From: Siphonodentalium dalli
Lineage: Eukaryota > Mollusca > Scaphopoda > Gadilida > Siphonodentaliidae
Length of the DNA stretch: 64,000 nt
NCBI GenBank assembly: GCA_032622095.1
Contig: CP136069.1
Coordinates: forward strand, 128,259,123 to 128,323,122
Reading direction: 5' to 3'
A program made the translations under genes and the position numbers. Numbering within the stretch: position 1 is the stretch's first letter; each line of letters starts with the position of its first letter. Below the pieces are notes generated by a model, which worked only from the letters and a program-made list of their open reading frames with translations, ran no database searches and was not told the origin of the DNA. Of this stretch, positions 1-11,793 are shown one piece after another.

Positions 1-436
1 TTGGAACTTTGGTACATTCGGGTCCATTCTACACGATAGTGCATACCCCATCACGCTCGGACCCACAGGGGCGGTCCGGTCGGCGGGTGTTAATTTCGGC
101 GTTTTTGCGTACATTTATAGCGAATTCGGCAGCATCGTATGGGTTAATTTATTCACTTCCGCTGCAGCTAGCGACTTGTCCGATCGCCCATGGATGCATA
201 TGGGTATTCACTTCATGATATAATGTCCATTTCCGTGGTCAGGCAGTCAGTGGAGGTGCGGTCGGCGCCTTTTTGGATTTCTCGTACCTGGCGGAAACGG
301 CCGCCAGTCAGGGGTTAACAGTGCCGTGACCGCTCGAGCTATCGACTTGGGGATTGGAACTTTGGTACATTCGGGTCCATTCTACACGATAGTGCAAACC
401 CCATCTCGCTCGGACCCCTGGGGGCGGTCCGGTCGG
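1..436. repeat. 353-bp period direct repeat at window edge
   Basis: Bases 1-83 recur at 354-436 with only a few differences (both begin TTGGAACTTTGGTACATTCG). The window therefore starts inside a repeated unit of about 353 bp. It is much more GC-rich than the rest of the window. The second unit breaks off into a 10-bp minisatellite. Whether a longer satellite array lies to the left cannot be seen. Confidence 0.75.
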
Positions 437-488
437 GTGCGGTCGGGTCCGGTCGGGTGCGGTCGGGTGCGGTCGGGTGCGGTCGGGT
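431..488. repeat. 10-bp GC-rich minisatellite
   Basis: The 10-mer GGTCGGGTGC is repeated about 5.8 times in perfect register, with one GGTCGGGTCC variant. It starts where the 353-bp repeat ends. Apparent proline/arginine-rich reading frames here are by-products of the repeat. Confidence 0.9.
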
Positions 489-2942
489 TTTAGTAGGACC
501 CGTCACATCTGTTCGAAAATGTTTGGCTGTTTCTTTTCGCAAGGTTTTTGATTTAAAGATTTGTTCTAAATATGACAATACGAGACAGTTCTTTCGTCAA
601 CACCAGTCTATCATGGGCAGCAACTATAGAATGCATCTAGGTAAGTTATCTTCTGTATTTGTATACGCGTGCAGGTCTAAAGACGGCCCACGGCAACAGG
701 GATGTCGATTTGATTTGCATAGATGGGTGGGGGTGGCACTGAGTTACGATTGGTTCCCCTATATAGTAAAAGTAGAACTTACCGTAACAGTATGTTGACA
801 TTTACATAACAATGGTTTCAATACATAGAGGACACCTATGTTTTTTGAGTGAATACATAATTATTTCATGAGTGACTAGCAGTGGAAATATCAATTTTCA
901 TCGAGCGACCGCAGGACGCGCGAGTCCAAATCCATATTTAATAAATAAATAAAACATCTACATGTATATGTATAGGTGTTCTATTTATTTATGCTTCAAC
1001 CATGTAGATAATTATTATTTGTAATGCTTAAAGTTGCTAAATTATGCAGCATTTCACTTATAATAGCACAGCAAATTAAACAATACACGGAACCGATCAG
1101 CTGATAGGTAGCCTAGTACACAGGCCAGAAAACGGGCGAGTAGCAGGAGTTGGGACAGTGTACCAATCTACTGATAGGTAGCAAACCGCTTTCAAGTGAT
1201 GACGTCAATCGACAAGCCACAGTATAGCTTATTTTACCGGAAGTATATAAGCGACAGTGAAGATATCATTTTGTAAAATCTAGACACTAAATACGATATT
1301 TACGTTTATAGTGCCTTGATATACGGTGTTAATAACAATCTATGCCATAAAATATTATAAAAATACTATAATTCATCAGCATGTGAAACGTTTGTGTCTC
1401 AGACGATGCGCATAGAGAAATAGAAAACAGCTGAAATTATAGAAAGATTTCCCCCATTATGGGTCCCAAAATGCAACAATATTCAAACTAAAGATGTATT
1501 CTCAATGGAACCGCAATAATAACTCTATATCTTAAAAAATAGAGTTACTCCCCTTCCGTTGAAAATAATGAAATAGTACAAAACACAAGTCGGTATGTCA
1601 ACAAAACAACATGTCCACAGTTTATTACACCGAATAAGTTGATAATACAATGTTTTGGAGCTTCTTTTTTCAAATGGTATCTATCTATATAATATGTCAT
1701 AATTATATTTTATATAAAATTATCTGGGCGTTCGAAAATTAAGTGGGCCTTTGATGGGGAAGCATATGATAAATAGCATTTCATTATTGGAGGATTATTG
1801 ATAATGAAAATTTACCAAAGTGTATTTTATCATGTTCTTCTTGGTGAATATTCGAAAACAAGGCCAAAAAAGATAGATATGACATATAATGTACAGAAAA
1901 CTATAGGGATGTCTTTTATTCCAAAATCTTGAGACTTTTCCCAAACTCTATCTCATGGGGAATTAACTTAAATTCGTTCCCTCGTACAAATATGACAGTG
2001 ATATGATGCGGCAGTATAAGTCTATATGTACTCTTATTAGAAAATTCTTCACATATTCTTGTCATGTCAAAGGGTGTTTATATCTCCACTGTATTGTGCA
2101 CATTTGTGGGTAAGTTACACAAACGCTGTGTCTGTATAAACGTATGCATGTTATAATACTGCATATAGGAAGTGTATAGTTATGAAAGATAATGTAGGGC
2201 GAGTTGGATGTGTGTAGGTGACAGAATGTGTTATTTGCCTGTGTTTGGTACGGAAGGGTGTGTATGGATTTCGAGAGAGACTATAATTGTGGTAACATAA
2301 TCTTTCGGCCATTTATAATTCCTATGTAATATACCGTTCACATTTGCTTAATCAATGGAACCATCTGCTTTATATGAATTAATTCTTAAATATTGTAATA
2401 GTATAAAATAAGTTGATATAATTGTACACCTATATTATTAGGGCATTATATCCCTGAAATGATTATATATATTACGGAGTTTTATGATTTTTCACGTATG
2501 CGAAGGCTTTGAGTACCTTTAACAATTTCCTGTGAAATGTTCTTATCATCACAAATGTAGTAATTAACAAATATTCAAGCATGTCCTTTACCGTAACATT
2601 CCCAGAAGCCATAATAATTGTAAATATTTCACCAATGTTAGATTAAGACAGAACATGTCGCACGCCCCATATGAACATATTGCCAAACAATTGCACTTTA
2701 CTATAGATGCGCGACTGGCTATAAAGTACATTATCGTATATCCTGCGGCTCTTTGTATACGCCAAATATTTCTAATTCATTATATCGAACCAACTCAAAA
2801 TATCTATTTAAATTTAACTCGCGTGGACTCAATTTCCGCGTATGCTGTATGGTTGCATAAACACCTCGGTAAAAAATGCAGTATATGTTTTACTGCTGTG
2901 TTTACTACATTCACAATACATTGCATACAGTAATACCCTAAG
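489..2942. other. AT-rich non-coding stretch
   Basis: I see no convincing exon, RNA gene or intact transposon. A 20-base stretch CGAAAATTAAGTGGGCCTTT at about 1733-1752 recurs at about 19593-19612, which suggests a decayed dispersed element. Confidence 0.5.
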
Positions 2943-3107
2943 TAATCGACTCCTTAACCACAGCAGAATTATGGCTAACTTTTCAGGATTTTGTTGCCAT
3001 TCATCGGAAAGCTCAGTGAGAGCTTTCCGATGAATGGCAACAAGCCATATTTCCGACTAAATCCTGAAAAGTTACCCATAAATCTGCTGTGGTTAAGGAG
3101 TCGATTA
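2943..3107. mobile_element. Fold-back element, copy 1
   Basis: The element is almost wholly an inverted repeat. It opens TAATCGACTCCTTAACCACAG and closes with the reverse complement; arms meet near a short loop at about 3012-3020. The left arm lacks 16 bases (the block after CAGGATTT) that are kept in its own right arm and in both arms of copy 2 at 4370. No coding capacity. Movement by a transposase supplied in trans is inferred. Confidence 0.85.
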
Positions 3108-3359
3108 ATTAGTGCAAATGAAACGCGACAACGACACCTGCATAATACAAGTAAAGATCCGGTTCGCAAATGTACTACTACTCCAAAACATCAAACATAG
3201 CAGCTAGTACTCCGTTGTGGTTTAATTAGTCGTGCTCTACAGTGGATACTCCCATCAATTCTAAAGATATGCATTGGAATGATATATTATTCAGTTAGAG
3301 AGATGTTAGGGAAATATAAGCATACTGCAGTTATTAATACTGCAGAGGGAATCCAATTC

Positions 3360-3453
3360 ATTGGAGAGAAATCTTCAGATAATAAGTTCGTTCAACAAAC
3401 GGCCTATATAACGGGACTATTCGTCGATGATTATTTGGTAAATAAATGGTTAA
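3360..3453. mobile_element. Degenerate piggyBac-like MITE end (type P2)
   Basis: The stretch holds CAGATAATAAGTTC, then CAACAAACG and TCGTCGATGA, and ends AAATGGTTAA at 3453. This is the internal order seen in the better P2 element at 24038-24254. Only the right part is recognisable. Confidence 0.45.
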
Positions 3454-4363
3454 CATTGATTCAATGGTGTAGCAAAACCATACAATGTATACATTATAGG
3501 AGTATTCAGCAATACACTCGTTATGTCAAAACAATTCCCCATTATGACCACTTAAATCCTGAAAGTCCACACAAGTGGAAATATAATAGTTTAAACCTGG
3601 TTTGACAGCTAAATACATAGGTTTTACCCGAGACCACATATCTAAGTGACGCATTCGTCTTCTGTGTGCTCTGGTTTAAACCTGGTCCAGACACTCCCAT
3701 GGTTTAGCAGTAGTGTCTCTTTATCACTGAGCTAATTAATCGTACTTGCTAGCCGCGCTATTGTTTATTTTTGGACCGACCCCCACCTTTATTATGTTAT
3801 TCTACACGTATAAGTGCGTATACATGTCATAATTATCCTTCAAAGTTCGATGTATTGATTGTAATGATTCAATGGTTGTTTAGTTAAATGTGAACCAGGG
3901 TCGGTCTGTCTACATGTGTACTTTCTTTATGTCATACGATGTATGATTTATAAGAAATAAACCATTGGATTGGCTATTCGTCCGTTGCCCCTTGCATACT
4001 TGGACATGCAGGTATACAACGTGCCTGCGGTTCCGTGGAATCCTTTCATGAAACTCACATCAAACATGTTCGTGCGTGATCGAGTGATTAACAGAGAAGT
4101 ATAATGCTGTTTTCTTGCTTCAATCGATCGAAGTGATCTTAAATATTCATTACATCGGCTTCGTCGCGTACACTGGTCAATATACACTCAACGCATCCAT
4201 ATAAAATAGTATCGTGGTCTACGTGCGAACGGCAGGTGCGCCAATCGAAGAAGGAGCATGCATGGTATGATGATTGTGTTAAATTCCGTGGTAGCGCGTT
4301 TGCTATCGGCTGGTAATCTGGGTGTATCTGTATTCAACGACTCTGACATACCCGCAACGTCAT
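3454..4363. other. Non-coding stretch with a repeated 13-mer nearby
   Basis: No exon or RNA gene is recognisable. GTTTAAACCTGGT occurs at 3589-3601 and again at 3674-3686. The rest is unremarkable AT-rich DNA. Confidence 0.4.
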
Positions 4364-4369
4364 CTAAAC

Positions 4370-4551
4370 AATCGACTCCTTAACCACAGCATAATTATGG
4401 GTAACTTTTCAGGATTTAGTCGGAAATATGGCTTGTTGCCATTCATCGGAAAGCTCTTGCCGAGAGATTTCCGATGAATGGCAACAAGCCCTATTTCCGA
4501 CTAAATCCTGAAAAGTTACCCATAATTCTGCTGTGGTTAAGGAGTCGATTA
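4370..4551. mobile_element. Fold-back element, copy 2 (more complete)
   Basis: Same family as 2943-3107. Both arms are about 85-90 bp and nearly perfect, from AATCGACTCCTTAACCACAGC to its reverse complement, with a loop of only about 10 bp near 4456. The inverted match may extend outward to CTAAA/TTTAG at 4364 and 4556. The hairpin could extrude as a cruciform. No coding capacity. Confidence 0.88.
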
Positions 4552-4743
4552 TTTAGAGTATTACTTATGTGGGCTTACATTCTCACCCCTTTAACCCTTT
4601 ACCCAACAAACCGGCCAAAACCGGCCAAATAAAGCTTCAACAGCCTAAAATATCTTCGGTCTGTCTCAATAGAACCATACAAATATGGATATCATTGGAA
4701 CCGGCTCCTTGACCACATTGTGATAGTTACAGTTATGCCCTGT

Positions 4744-4812
4744 GCCAATGCATTCTTTTATATATGCGAGTCGACCATAGGTCGCCTCGCATATATAAGA
4801 GAATGCATTGGC
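4744..4812 (+). repeat. 69-bp palindrome module (forward centre)
   Basis: 27-bp arms starting GCCAATGCATTCT flank a 15-base asymmetric centre, TCGACCATAGGTCGC. This copy has one arm substitution (TTCTTTTAT in place of TTCTCTTAT). The same module occurs at 4893, 10423, 11395, 32013, 32214, 50753, 51033 (shortened), 59281 and 59571. Confidence 0.95.
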
Positions 4813-4892
4813 CTAACAAAAAATCTGTTTTTAACACTTTTTACCATTTTTTCTTACATTCTTTAACAATTTTATATATTTTTTTGTGTTAA

Positions 4893-4961
4893 GCCAATGC
4901 ATTCTCTTATATATGCGAGGCGACCTATGGTCGACTCGCATATATAAGAGAATGCATTGGC
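4893..4961 (-). repeat. 69-bp palindrome module (reverse centre)
   Basis: Same arms as at 4744. The 15-base centre reads GCGACCTATGGTCGA, the reverse complement of the left copy, so the pair is arranged as an inverted repeat around the 80-bp AT-rich spacer. Confidence 0.95.
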
Positions 4962-4991
4962 ACATGGCCCTTCTGTTGGGTAAAGGGTTAA

Positions 4992-7900
4992 AAAAGAACG
5001 GGAGATCGACCAAATGACGTGGCGTACATGACCTCCTGTGCGTTTGCTAACGGCGGGTAACCATGTGGGAGGGTCTCACCACGGAGAGGAGAGCGCATCA
5101 AACGGATAACAAACTTAAAATAAGCCAGTGGGCTTGTTGTTTAATTCCCTTTTAATCATTCCATTTATTTACTATTATATTTACTTATATTGGAATTGAT
5201 GTTATTTACCTACATGTATGCTTTCGGGATTGTAAAATAAATATGTTTACACTAAGAATAGACCATTCCGATGTACACGTTTTAACGTTTTATGGAACGT
5301 TTTATAGCATGATCCTACCCTTATTCCATCAATAAACCCATTATATAAATTGTGATATGAAACGTTCGTCGCATAACAGGAAATAGTGCCAGGTGACCTT
5401 TGACTTCCGGTTTGTCGTCTGTTTATATTGCGTACTCTACGTCTAAAAAATATAAATATTTTTACAACAAGCTCTAATGAATGAAGAGTTTGAAAGGTTA
5501 TTTCATTAAATTTACGCCATTAAATACGTCAAATAATCTTTATTTATCTAGGACTATTTCTTTAACCGGGTAAACTATGCATAGCTACGTGAAACGTCAT
5601 CACATGCCTTATAGAAGCCGATGTTAGTTTCACGCCCCATTGTTGATTTAAATAAGTTTTATCAATGTTTTTGGATCATGTAATAAATAGAATCTACAAC
5701 TCGTCCCAAATTTATAGCGGAATTTACAAAACTAACCAGAATTTTGACTTTTATCGAACAAGCAAATATACCTAATTTTAGAACAACCTTGACAATAAGT
5801 ATCTAAAACATTGGATAATTAATTTTAACTGTCATCCAATTGAATAATACATTTCAGAATTATATATTATATTATCATGACAAATTAGGAAAAAAAAGAA
5901 AAAATTACATAAATATTTCCTTGGTGTTTTCTCAGTTGACAACCGATCTTCACGCGGAAAGTGACGTCACATTACAAAACGCTCGCAGTTACACCACCTC
6001 GGCGGATCATTCCATTCATTGCCCATTGTAGCCGAGCGTAACCAATGGAATCGCCCCCAAATCGTCGTCGTTATATATCTGCGAGCAGCGACCATAAATA
6101 AATGGGTTGTCAGTCTCGCCCGGTATAAACCACTTGGACTATTTATAAACTCCACCGATGAACATCACCGCTTGGTGTACCTGGTCTTTTCTTCGTCAGT
6201 TATCGTTGTTCGAATCGTCGGTTGCATATTAGGTCTTGAACGCGGATTCAAATACACTGCGTTAGTAGAAAACCCAGGACCGGCATTCTACAGAGCCATG
6301 TACGCCAAACGGTATATATATACTTGGTATATTTTCCATGCCGTGTGTGACTTAAACTAATTTTATAGTAATACAGTTTTCCGCTCTTACTTTGGATCAC
6401 CCAACCAACCAGTTTATGTACGGCTTATGACAGCCCAACGCACTATACACCTCACCGACTGACCCACTCTGGAATTGGTCTAAATGTGTGCGCATAATTA
6501 ATAAGCCTATATGTTTATAGCAACATGAGACGGCTTAATGTTCAATAACATTCGCAGCATCTCCATAAGTTGCATCTTCCAATCATTGCCTTATTGTTTT
6601 CGGAAGGTATTGTCGGTCAAAATATTAATCGCTATTTGTTGGGTAGCAACCAGACGCTATAGTCTGCCAGCCAGGTTACGATATGACGCGTTGTGTGGGT
6701 CTCTTAATCATTAAATGCAAACATATAACGGCTATGACCTCGTATAGCTCGTGTCTAGTCAAGTTACCCTGATACTTACTCGAGTAACCAAATTGCGAAT
6801 ATGTTTACAAGCGCGAATCCTGAGTCAATCAACGTGTTATGTTGTGACTCAGATTATACAGATTATCTTATTGGAAAATACGTATTGTCATAACTGTTAT
6901 ATATGTGTAGAGTTATCCCGTTCATTGAGAAATCACCCCATTGCATGTAGAAACCACTGGAAATCACCTGACAAACTTGCCGAGATACACGTACGTGTGT
7001 TAGGTTACCTCAACTGAGCGTGGAACACAAATCAACGCTCATCGGGATTGGAAACAGCTTCGTCGCGGCTGGTCGGTTTGTGTTGGCCTGATTCACATTA
7101 CTAACTGGGTCACTTGGGACATCCAGTGTTGATATAAATCAGACAGATTCGTACAATATTTAGAAGAGTTTCACTTTCACACGTATAGACCTTCGGAAAA
7201 CATCCCAAGTATCGAATTACTGGGGTATCGCTCACAGTGCATTTCAGTGGGTGACCTTCGGAAAATATTGACACTGGCATATAAGCACGTATACATGTCG
7301 CAAACGCAGTGAAGCAATCCAGAATCGATTACTCTGCAGCGTCGTTTTAAATGGTGTGTTAGTCACATAGTGGAGAATTATCACCTGGACCGAATGGTGA
7401 TGGCAATCATTTGATTGTACGATATTGGAAACATGTTGTGATTTCATCATATGAGTGGCACATGCTTCAGTGCACTAAATAAACCACGTTATACATCGAT
7501 ACTGCAAACACTATAAACAGCAATCATCATGCCCATTCATGCCATTGGAATCATTAATGACTACTGCAGTTAATATTGATACAAGAAAATGCATGCATAT
7601 ATGATCATATGGCGAAGTGTACACAGCTGATGGACATAATGAGTGGCAAAAGGCACATATCAGTATCACCCCTGGTTAAGTGGTCCTGCAAATTTGCCAC
7701 GATGTTCGTTGGTCATGCTGAATAGATATGATGCTGTTGGGGTAAAATTATGCTTTTAAGAAGAAGTGTATTTCATATTATAAATATCGTCGCATCGAGC
7801 CCCTGCCTTATTATCTTACAGCGGACTTGACGCCCAGATGCTGTGGCTGGATTTTTCGTCAAATTTTAAACGACTTTATCATACAACTCGATACAAAATG

Positions 7901-8394
7901 TTACATTTATCGGTTTATCAGAAAGAGCGATACTTTACGGTCATAATGATGTGTTATAATCTAACTGCTGTGTTAAATTACGTACAGGATATACCATGTA
8001 ATTTGGGAGTAACCTCACATTTGATCTGTTTGTTTACGTATATTATAGAGAAGACCCGAACTTTTGCGAAGCTCGCGACGTCAAATGATTTTGTATTCTT
8101 TTGAAATTATGTAAACAGTATGATAAAATAAAAAAAATCATATTAAATTACTACTTTCAGTTGACAACTCTTCTTCAGAACAAATATAATGTTTTCTATG
8201 GAATAAACCAAGTTACTGTCACAATTGTGACCTTTTTTTTACAATCATTGGTGAACTTAGTTGAGCGGGCGATTTACGTTTAAAGTCCACTATAGAAAAC
8301 TAAGGCAACCGTACTTCGACGCAAACCAGCATTTTCCCTATAAATTCCACAAGCTGGTTTACGACAAAGGAAACATGGGCTGTCTTAACCCTTT
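4992..8394. other. Long stretch without recognisable genes
   Basis: Both strands show only short open frames with background codon use. The longest, at 6019-6360, resembles no family I know. I see no RNA gene and no intact transposon end. Confidence 0.45.
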
Positions 8395-8600
8395 CGTGAC
8401 TGGAGCTTCGCCGATGCAGCATTACATATCTGATGCCCCATATGGAGCCTCGCATATATAAGAGAATGCACTGGCTTACAATGTCATTGTAAATATTGTT
8501 AGGTCAATGTATGCGAGTTCCCTATGGTAGAATCGCATACATAAGAGAATTCATTGGCATTTCGCAATATCTCAGGAATCTCCAGTCATGGTAAGGTTAA
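8395..8600. mobile_element. piggyBac-like MITE, type P1
   Basis: TTAA at 8395-8398 is followed by CCCTTTCGTGACTGGAGCTTC. The right end is its imperfect reverse complement, closing with TTAA at 8597-8600. Two degenerate versions of the palindrome module (CTCGCATATATAAGAGAATG at about 8450, and ATGCGAG..CGCATACATAAGAG at 8510-8550) fill the interior. At 206 bp with no coding capacity, it is the cleanest P1 element here. Confidence 0.85.
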
Positions 8601-8988
8601 GCGATAGCGAAGTTGTATCGATTCCAGCTAAGCGCATATATATCCAAAAGGGAGTTTACCTAATTCATGTATCGGAACACGTTTGTCAATTGCTTACCGG
8701 CCATGGTTACTCTGTCATAGGCCAATGGGTAATATTTTTTTTCGAAAATGGCCAAACCAAATTTCATTTGGTCAAACTTTTGGCCAAAGTTTTTATTACC
8801 CCAAGATCGAAAATCTAGTTAAAAAACCCAAACTGACTTTGCAACGGGAGTGAAACGAGAATAAAATTTATAGTATTATCATCTGTTAATTGATTAGGTG
8901 ATACAGCTTAACATGTAACACAATGCACTCATGGCAGTGCACTACCAATCAATGAGCCACCAAATTCAATAAAAGACAGTAATGAGGA

Positions 8989-9490
8989 TTAAAGGCACGT
9001 GCGGCCTTAATTGTCGAAAATATTCATATTTGTTCCAAACACCGTAAACAGAAAAACATTAAAACGCATACAGTTCCGTTCATATATACCATGACCATCG
9101 CGTAAACAGCATGTTATCATAAAGATTTACTATATTTTACCTAAGCAAGAGCCTGATTGTGTTACAGAAGACAACACAATGCTGCTGGCTAATCACACAC
9201 AAATGGCATAAACGCTCTTTATTCGTTCCATATCAGGAATCCACCCACAAAGAACGCTCTTTATGTTTACCATCATAATATAAACAAACACCAGAAAAGT
9301 AACTTTTTAGGCTGTTGTTTACATAACAATGGTCAAACATATGACCATAACATACTGTTTATGCGATATTTCTTATTTGTATACGGACAAAGTCTATCTA
9401 CATTTTGATGTTCTTTCTGTTTGTGGCGGTTTTTGACAGGTGGATATATTTTCACAGGATACCCACCGCCAAGGCCGCACGTGCCTTTAA
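8989..9490 (+). mobile_element. Kolobok-like TTAA MITE (type K1), about 500 bp
   Basis: Bounded by TTAA at 8989-8992 and 9487-9490, with TIRs AAGGCACGTGCGGCCTT and its exact reverse complement. Near-identical elements lie at 20781-21280 (reversed) and 57514-58014, with diverged copies at 45734-46230 and 28884-29655. TTAA plus an AGG-starting TIR fits Kolobok-type elements better than piggyBac; this is an inference from the ends. Inside are several TGTTTAC/GTAAACA sites and a pair of AACGCTCTTT motifs at 9211 and 9253. No transposase. Confidence 0.85.
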
Positions 9491-10370
9491 CACTAATGAA
9501 TCCTTTGTCTGTCATAATGCTGAATGGTAGATGGTGTTGAGTGGTATACATGTATTATCAAGTAACATTGGTATGATTAAAGGCGTTTATACACGGTATT
9601 TGAAGGTATGGGCATAATTTTTATAGATGTTAGATGTTAAATAAAACAAACTTATTAATTAATTGTGACGGAGACCAGAAAATGAGGATTTAATTTGGCA
9701 ATTTGTTTTTATTTGGCTGAAAAATATTAACCAAAATATTGTTCGGCCCAGCGTGAACACTGTTACCGGTGGTCGGTGGTTTCTACGCGTGAATGGATTT
9801 CCCGTGGTCAAGCGACTGAACCGACGATAAACAAATCCTGCGTATGTGACAAAAGTCAGGTGAGATAAACAAGTTCAATGTCGTCTATGTATTCACTTTG
9901 CAAACATTTGGAAATAAACCCCCTCCAGGCAAAATGTATCCAAGGTGACTGATTAGAGTCGCCTATATGGCTGATGTCTCTCGTTTGTATATGGATTTGC
10001 TCGGCAAATAAACCGCGCTCTGCGCTAATATTATGACATGAATAATCACCGTATAGGTATATAAAATTATCGTAAAAATATCTGCCCTTTCTAAATTGAA
10101 GAACGTGTGTAAATTGAACGCATGTACAATGTTGTCCAGTCTAGTGTATATACTTTAACGTGTAAATTTGTGTGAAAATACACTTACGTGAATCTATTAG
10201 TTTGACTATGTTTGTTGCTATACGTGTATATTTATGATAGGTTTACCGTTGCTATGGACTCCCCGTCAATGATTCCTACCAATTATTCAAATGTTTCCGC
10301 TTCCCGTGTTAATATAGCATGATAAATAATGGATATTACCACAGCTGTCAATCAACTAAATATGACCAGA
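9491..10370. other. Non-coding stretch
   Basis: No exon, RNA gene or transposon end is recognisable between the K1 element and the TA-MITE. Confidence 0.45.
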
Positions 10371-10422
10371 TATGTGACCCGCCATATCAAATCCAGTCGT
10401 AAGTCGGGATTTTTTACCCTGT

Positions 10423-10491
10423 GCCAATGCATTCTCTTATATATGCGAGTCGACCATAGGTCGCCTCGCATATATAAGAGAATGCATTGGC
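10423..10491 (+). repeat. 69-bp palindrome module (forward centre)
   Basis: Canonical copy with perfect 27-bp arms. The centre is TCGACCATAGGTCGC. Confidence 0.95.
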
Positions 10492-10634
10492 CTAACAATT
10501 TTTTACAATTTTAATAATTTTTTTATTGTATTCTTTAACAATTTTATAATTTCACCCATACAGAACCCCAGACAAACATGAGCAGACGACACTCTTCTAT
10601 ATGCTTCTATATATGTGTGAGGCTCCCTGCAGGG

Positions 10635-11318
10635 AAAGGCAAAAAAGGTTTTGGTTCTCAGGCCCTGCCGCATTGAATAAAAAGGGCCGCATTAGGCCTT
10701 TTTATTGCAATGCCTGATGTTATGACAAAAAAACTTACGAAAAAATAAATTTGAAAAAAAAAGAAGAAAAAAATTCGGGATTTTATCATCATGTCCATAG
10801 CAGATATGTGTTGAATATTAGTGTGCATTGAGCTCTAACATGTAATGTGTTAAAATGTGACCTGCAGACTTACAACATGAAGTAGATGACTACAATTCAG
10901 AAAATGATTAGCTGATCCTCATGCTCTTCTTACAATTAGTCATTGTGAACAACTTACAATAATTGTAACTTTATACAATTGAAAGGCACAGGACTAAATT
11001 CAGGATAACATATTAGAATGGGGAGGTATCAGTTTTTAGACAACAATAATAGTAGTTAATGTCAGGGGCATTATATATTGTTAGGTAAATAAGGTAATCC
11101 CAGTCATACACTGGTAGTACAATGTCATTTTTATATAAGACTAAATGAGTTTATATGCATAACAGTTCCCTCTACCTTTCTGGTTATTACTAGACAGAGG
11201 AAGGTATCTTTGTCCATGCTTACAATGCGCAGAAAAAAAATAAAAATAAAACCCTCCCTCCCTCATTGATTTGAAAAAAAAATTGCCCGAGAACCAAAAC
11301 ACTTTCTTTTTTTTGGCC
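10635..11318. mobile_element. Insertion nested inside the TA-MITE
   Basis: The sister element at 50699-51122 reads CTGCAGGGTAATGGATG without interruption. Here that sequence is split after CTGCAGGG by about 684 bp. The inserted DNA has inverted ends: GGTTTTGGTTCTCAGG near 10647-10662 and CCGAGAACCAAAACAC at 11287-11302. It also holds a small hairpin at about 10671-10714 (AATAAAAAGG..CCTTTTTATT). No coding sequence is visible. No obvious target duplication is seen. Confidence 0.75.
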
Positions 11319-11394
11319 TAATGGATGTTTTTTATTTTATGTCCTAAAAATTGTAAGAAACGTTTATTTAAAAAAAATGATAAAAAATTGTTAG

Positions 11395-11463
11395 ACCAAT
11401 GCATTCTCTTATATATGCGAGTCGACCATAGGTCGCCTCGCATATATAAGAGAATGCATTGGC
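11395..11463 (+). repeat. 69-bp palindrome module, unexpected orientation
   Basis: At the right end of the TA-MITE the centre reads TCGACCATAGGTCGC, the same orientation as the left copy. In the elements at 4.9, 32.2 and 59.6 kb the right copy is reversed. One outer base differs (ACC in place of GCC). Confidence 0.92.
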
Positions 11464-11793
11464 ACAGGGTAAAAAGTTAAAAAAATCCCGACTTACGACT
11501 GGATTTTATATGGCGGGTCACATATGTTCTACCAATCAGCGACGCAGCCGGTCGCTTGCTGGATTAAAATTTATTTGTACACCCTGTAATATTTAATATC
11601 AACGCATACTTTAAGTGTTAAGTTGCCCATTTTCAAACAATATATTTGTTGTCAAATGATAATGCATTGAAATTTCGATTTATGTAATGCTGTTGGAAAT
11701 TCATCCATGGTTATAGGCCTAACACTATTTTCATTTTGCGTGAAAAATCGTTATATTGTCCACAATTAAAGACGAAAATAATGTATATCTACA

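Larger units (their letters stand above)
4591..4991. mobile_element. TTAA-bounded MITE carrying two palindromes and a LINE-derived piece
   Basis: Perfect 18-bp terminal inverted repeats, TTAACCCTTTACCCAACA at 4591-4608 and its reverse complement at 4974-4991, include TTAA at each edge, as expected for piggyBac-like elements (TTAA target, TIR starting CCC). Inside are a stretch at 4650-4743 about 95% identical to 31919-32012, then two 69-bp palindromes (4744-4812 and 4893-4961, opposite orientation) separated by an AT-rich spacer. No transposase is encoded, so it is non-autonomous. Confidence 0.85.
10371..11524 (+). mobile_element. TA-MITE with terminal palindromes, interrupted by a second element
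   Basis: Ends read TA-TGTGACCCGCCATATcAAA on the left and the reverse complement on the right, with TA on both sides (10371-10372, 11523-11524). TIRs run about 50 bp and lead straight into 69-bp palindromes at 10423-10491 and 11395-11463. Sister copies: 50699-51122 and 59235-59690. This one is about 700 bp longer because another element sits at 10635-11318. TA flanks fit the Tc1/mariner group, but the TIR itself ends in a TA-palindromic context, so class is only suggested. Confidence 0.85.

Noticed and set aside
6019-6360. 113-codon plus-strand open frame
   Set aside because: No family resemblance, no splice context and background codon use.
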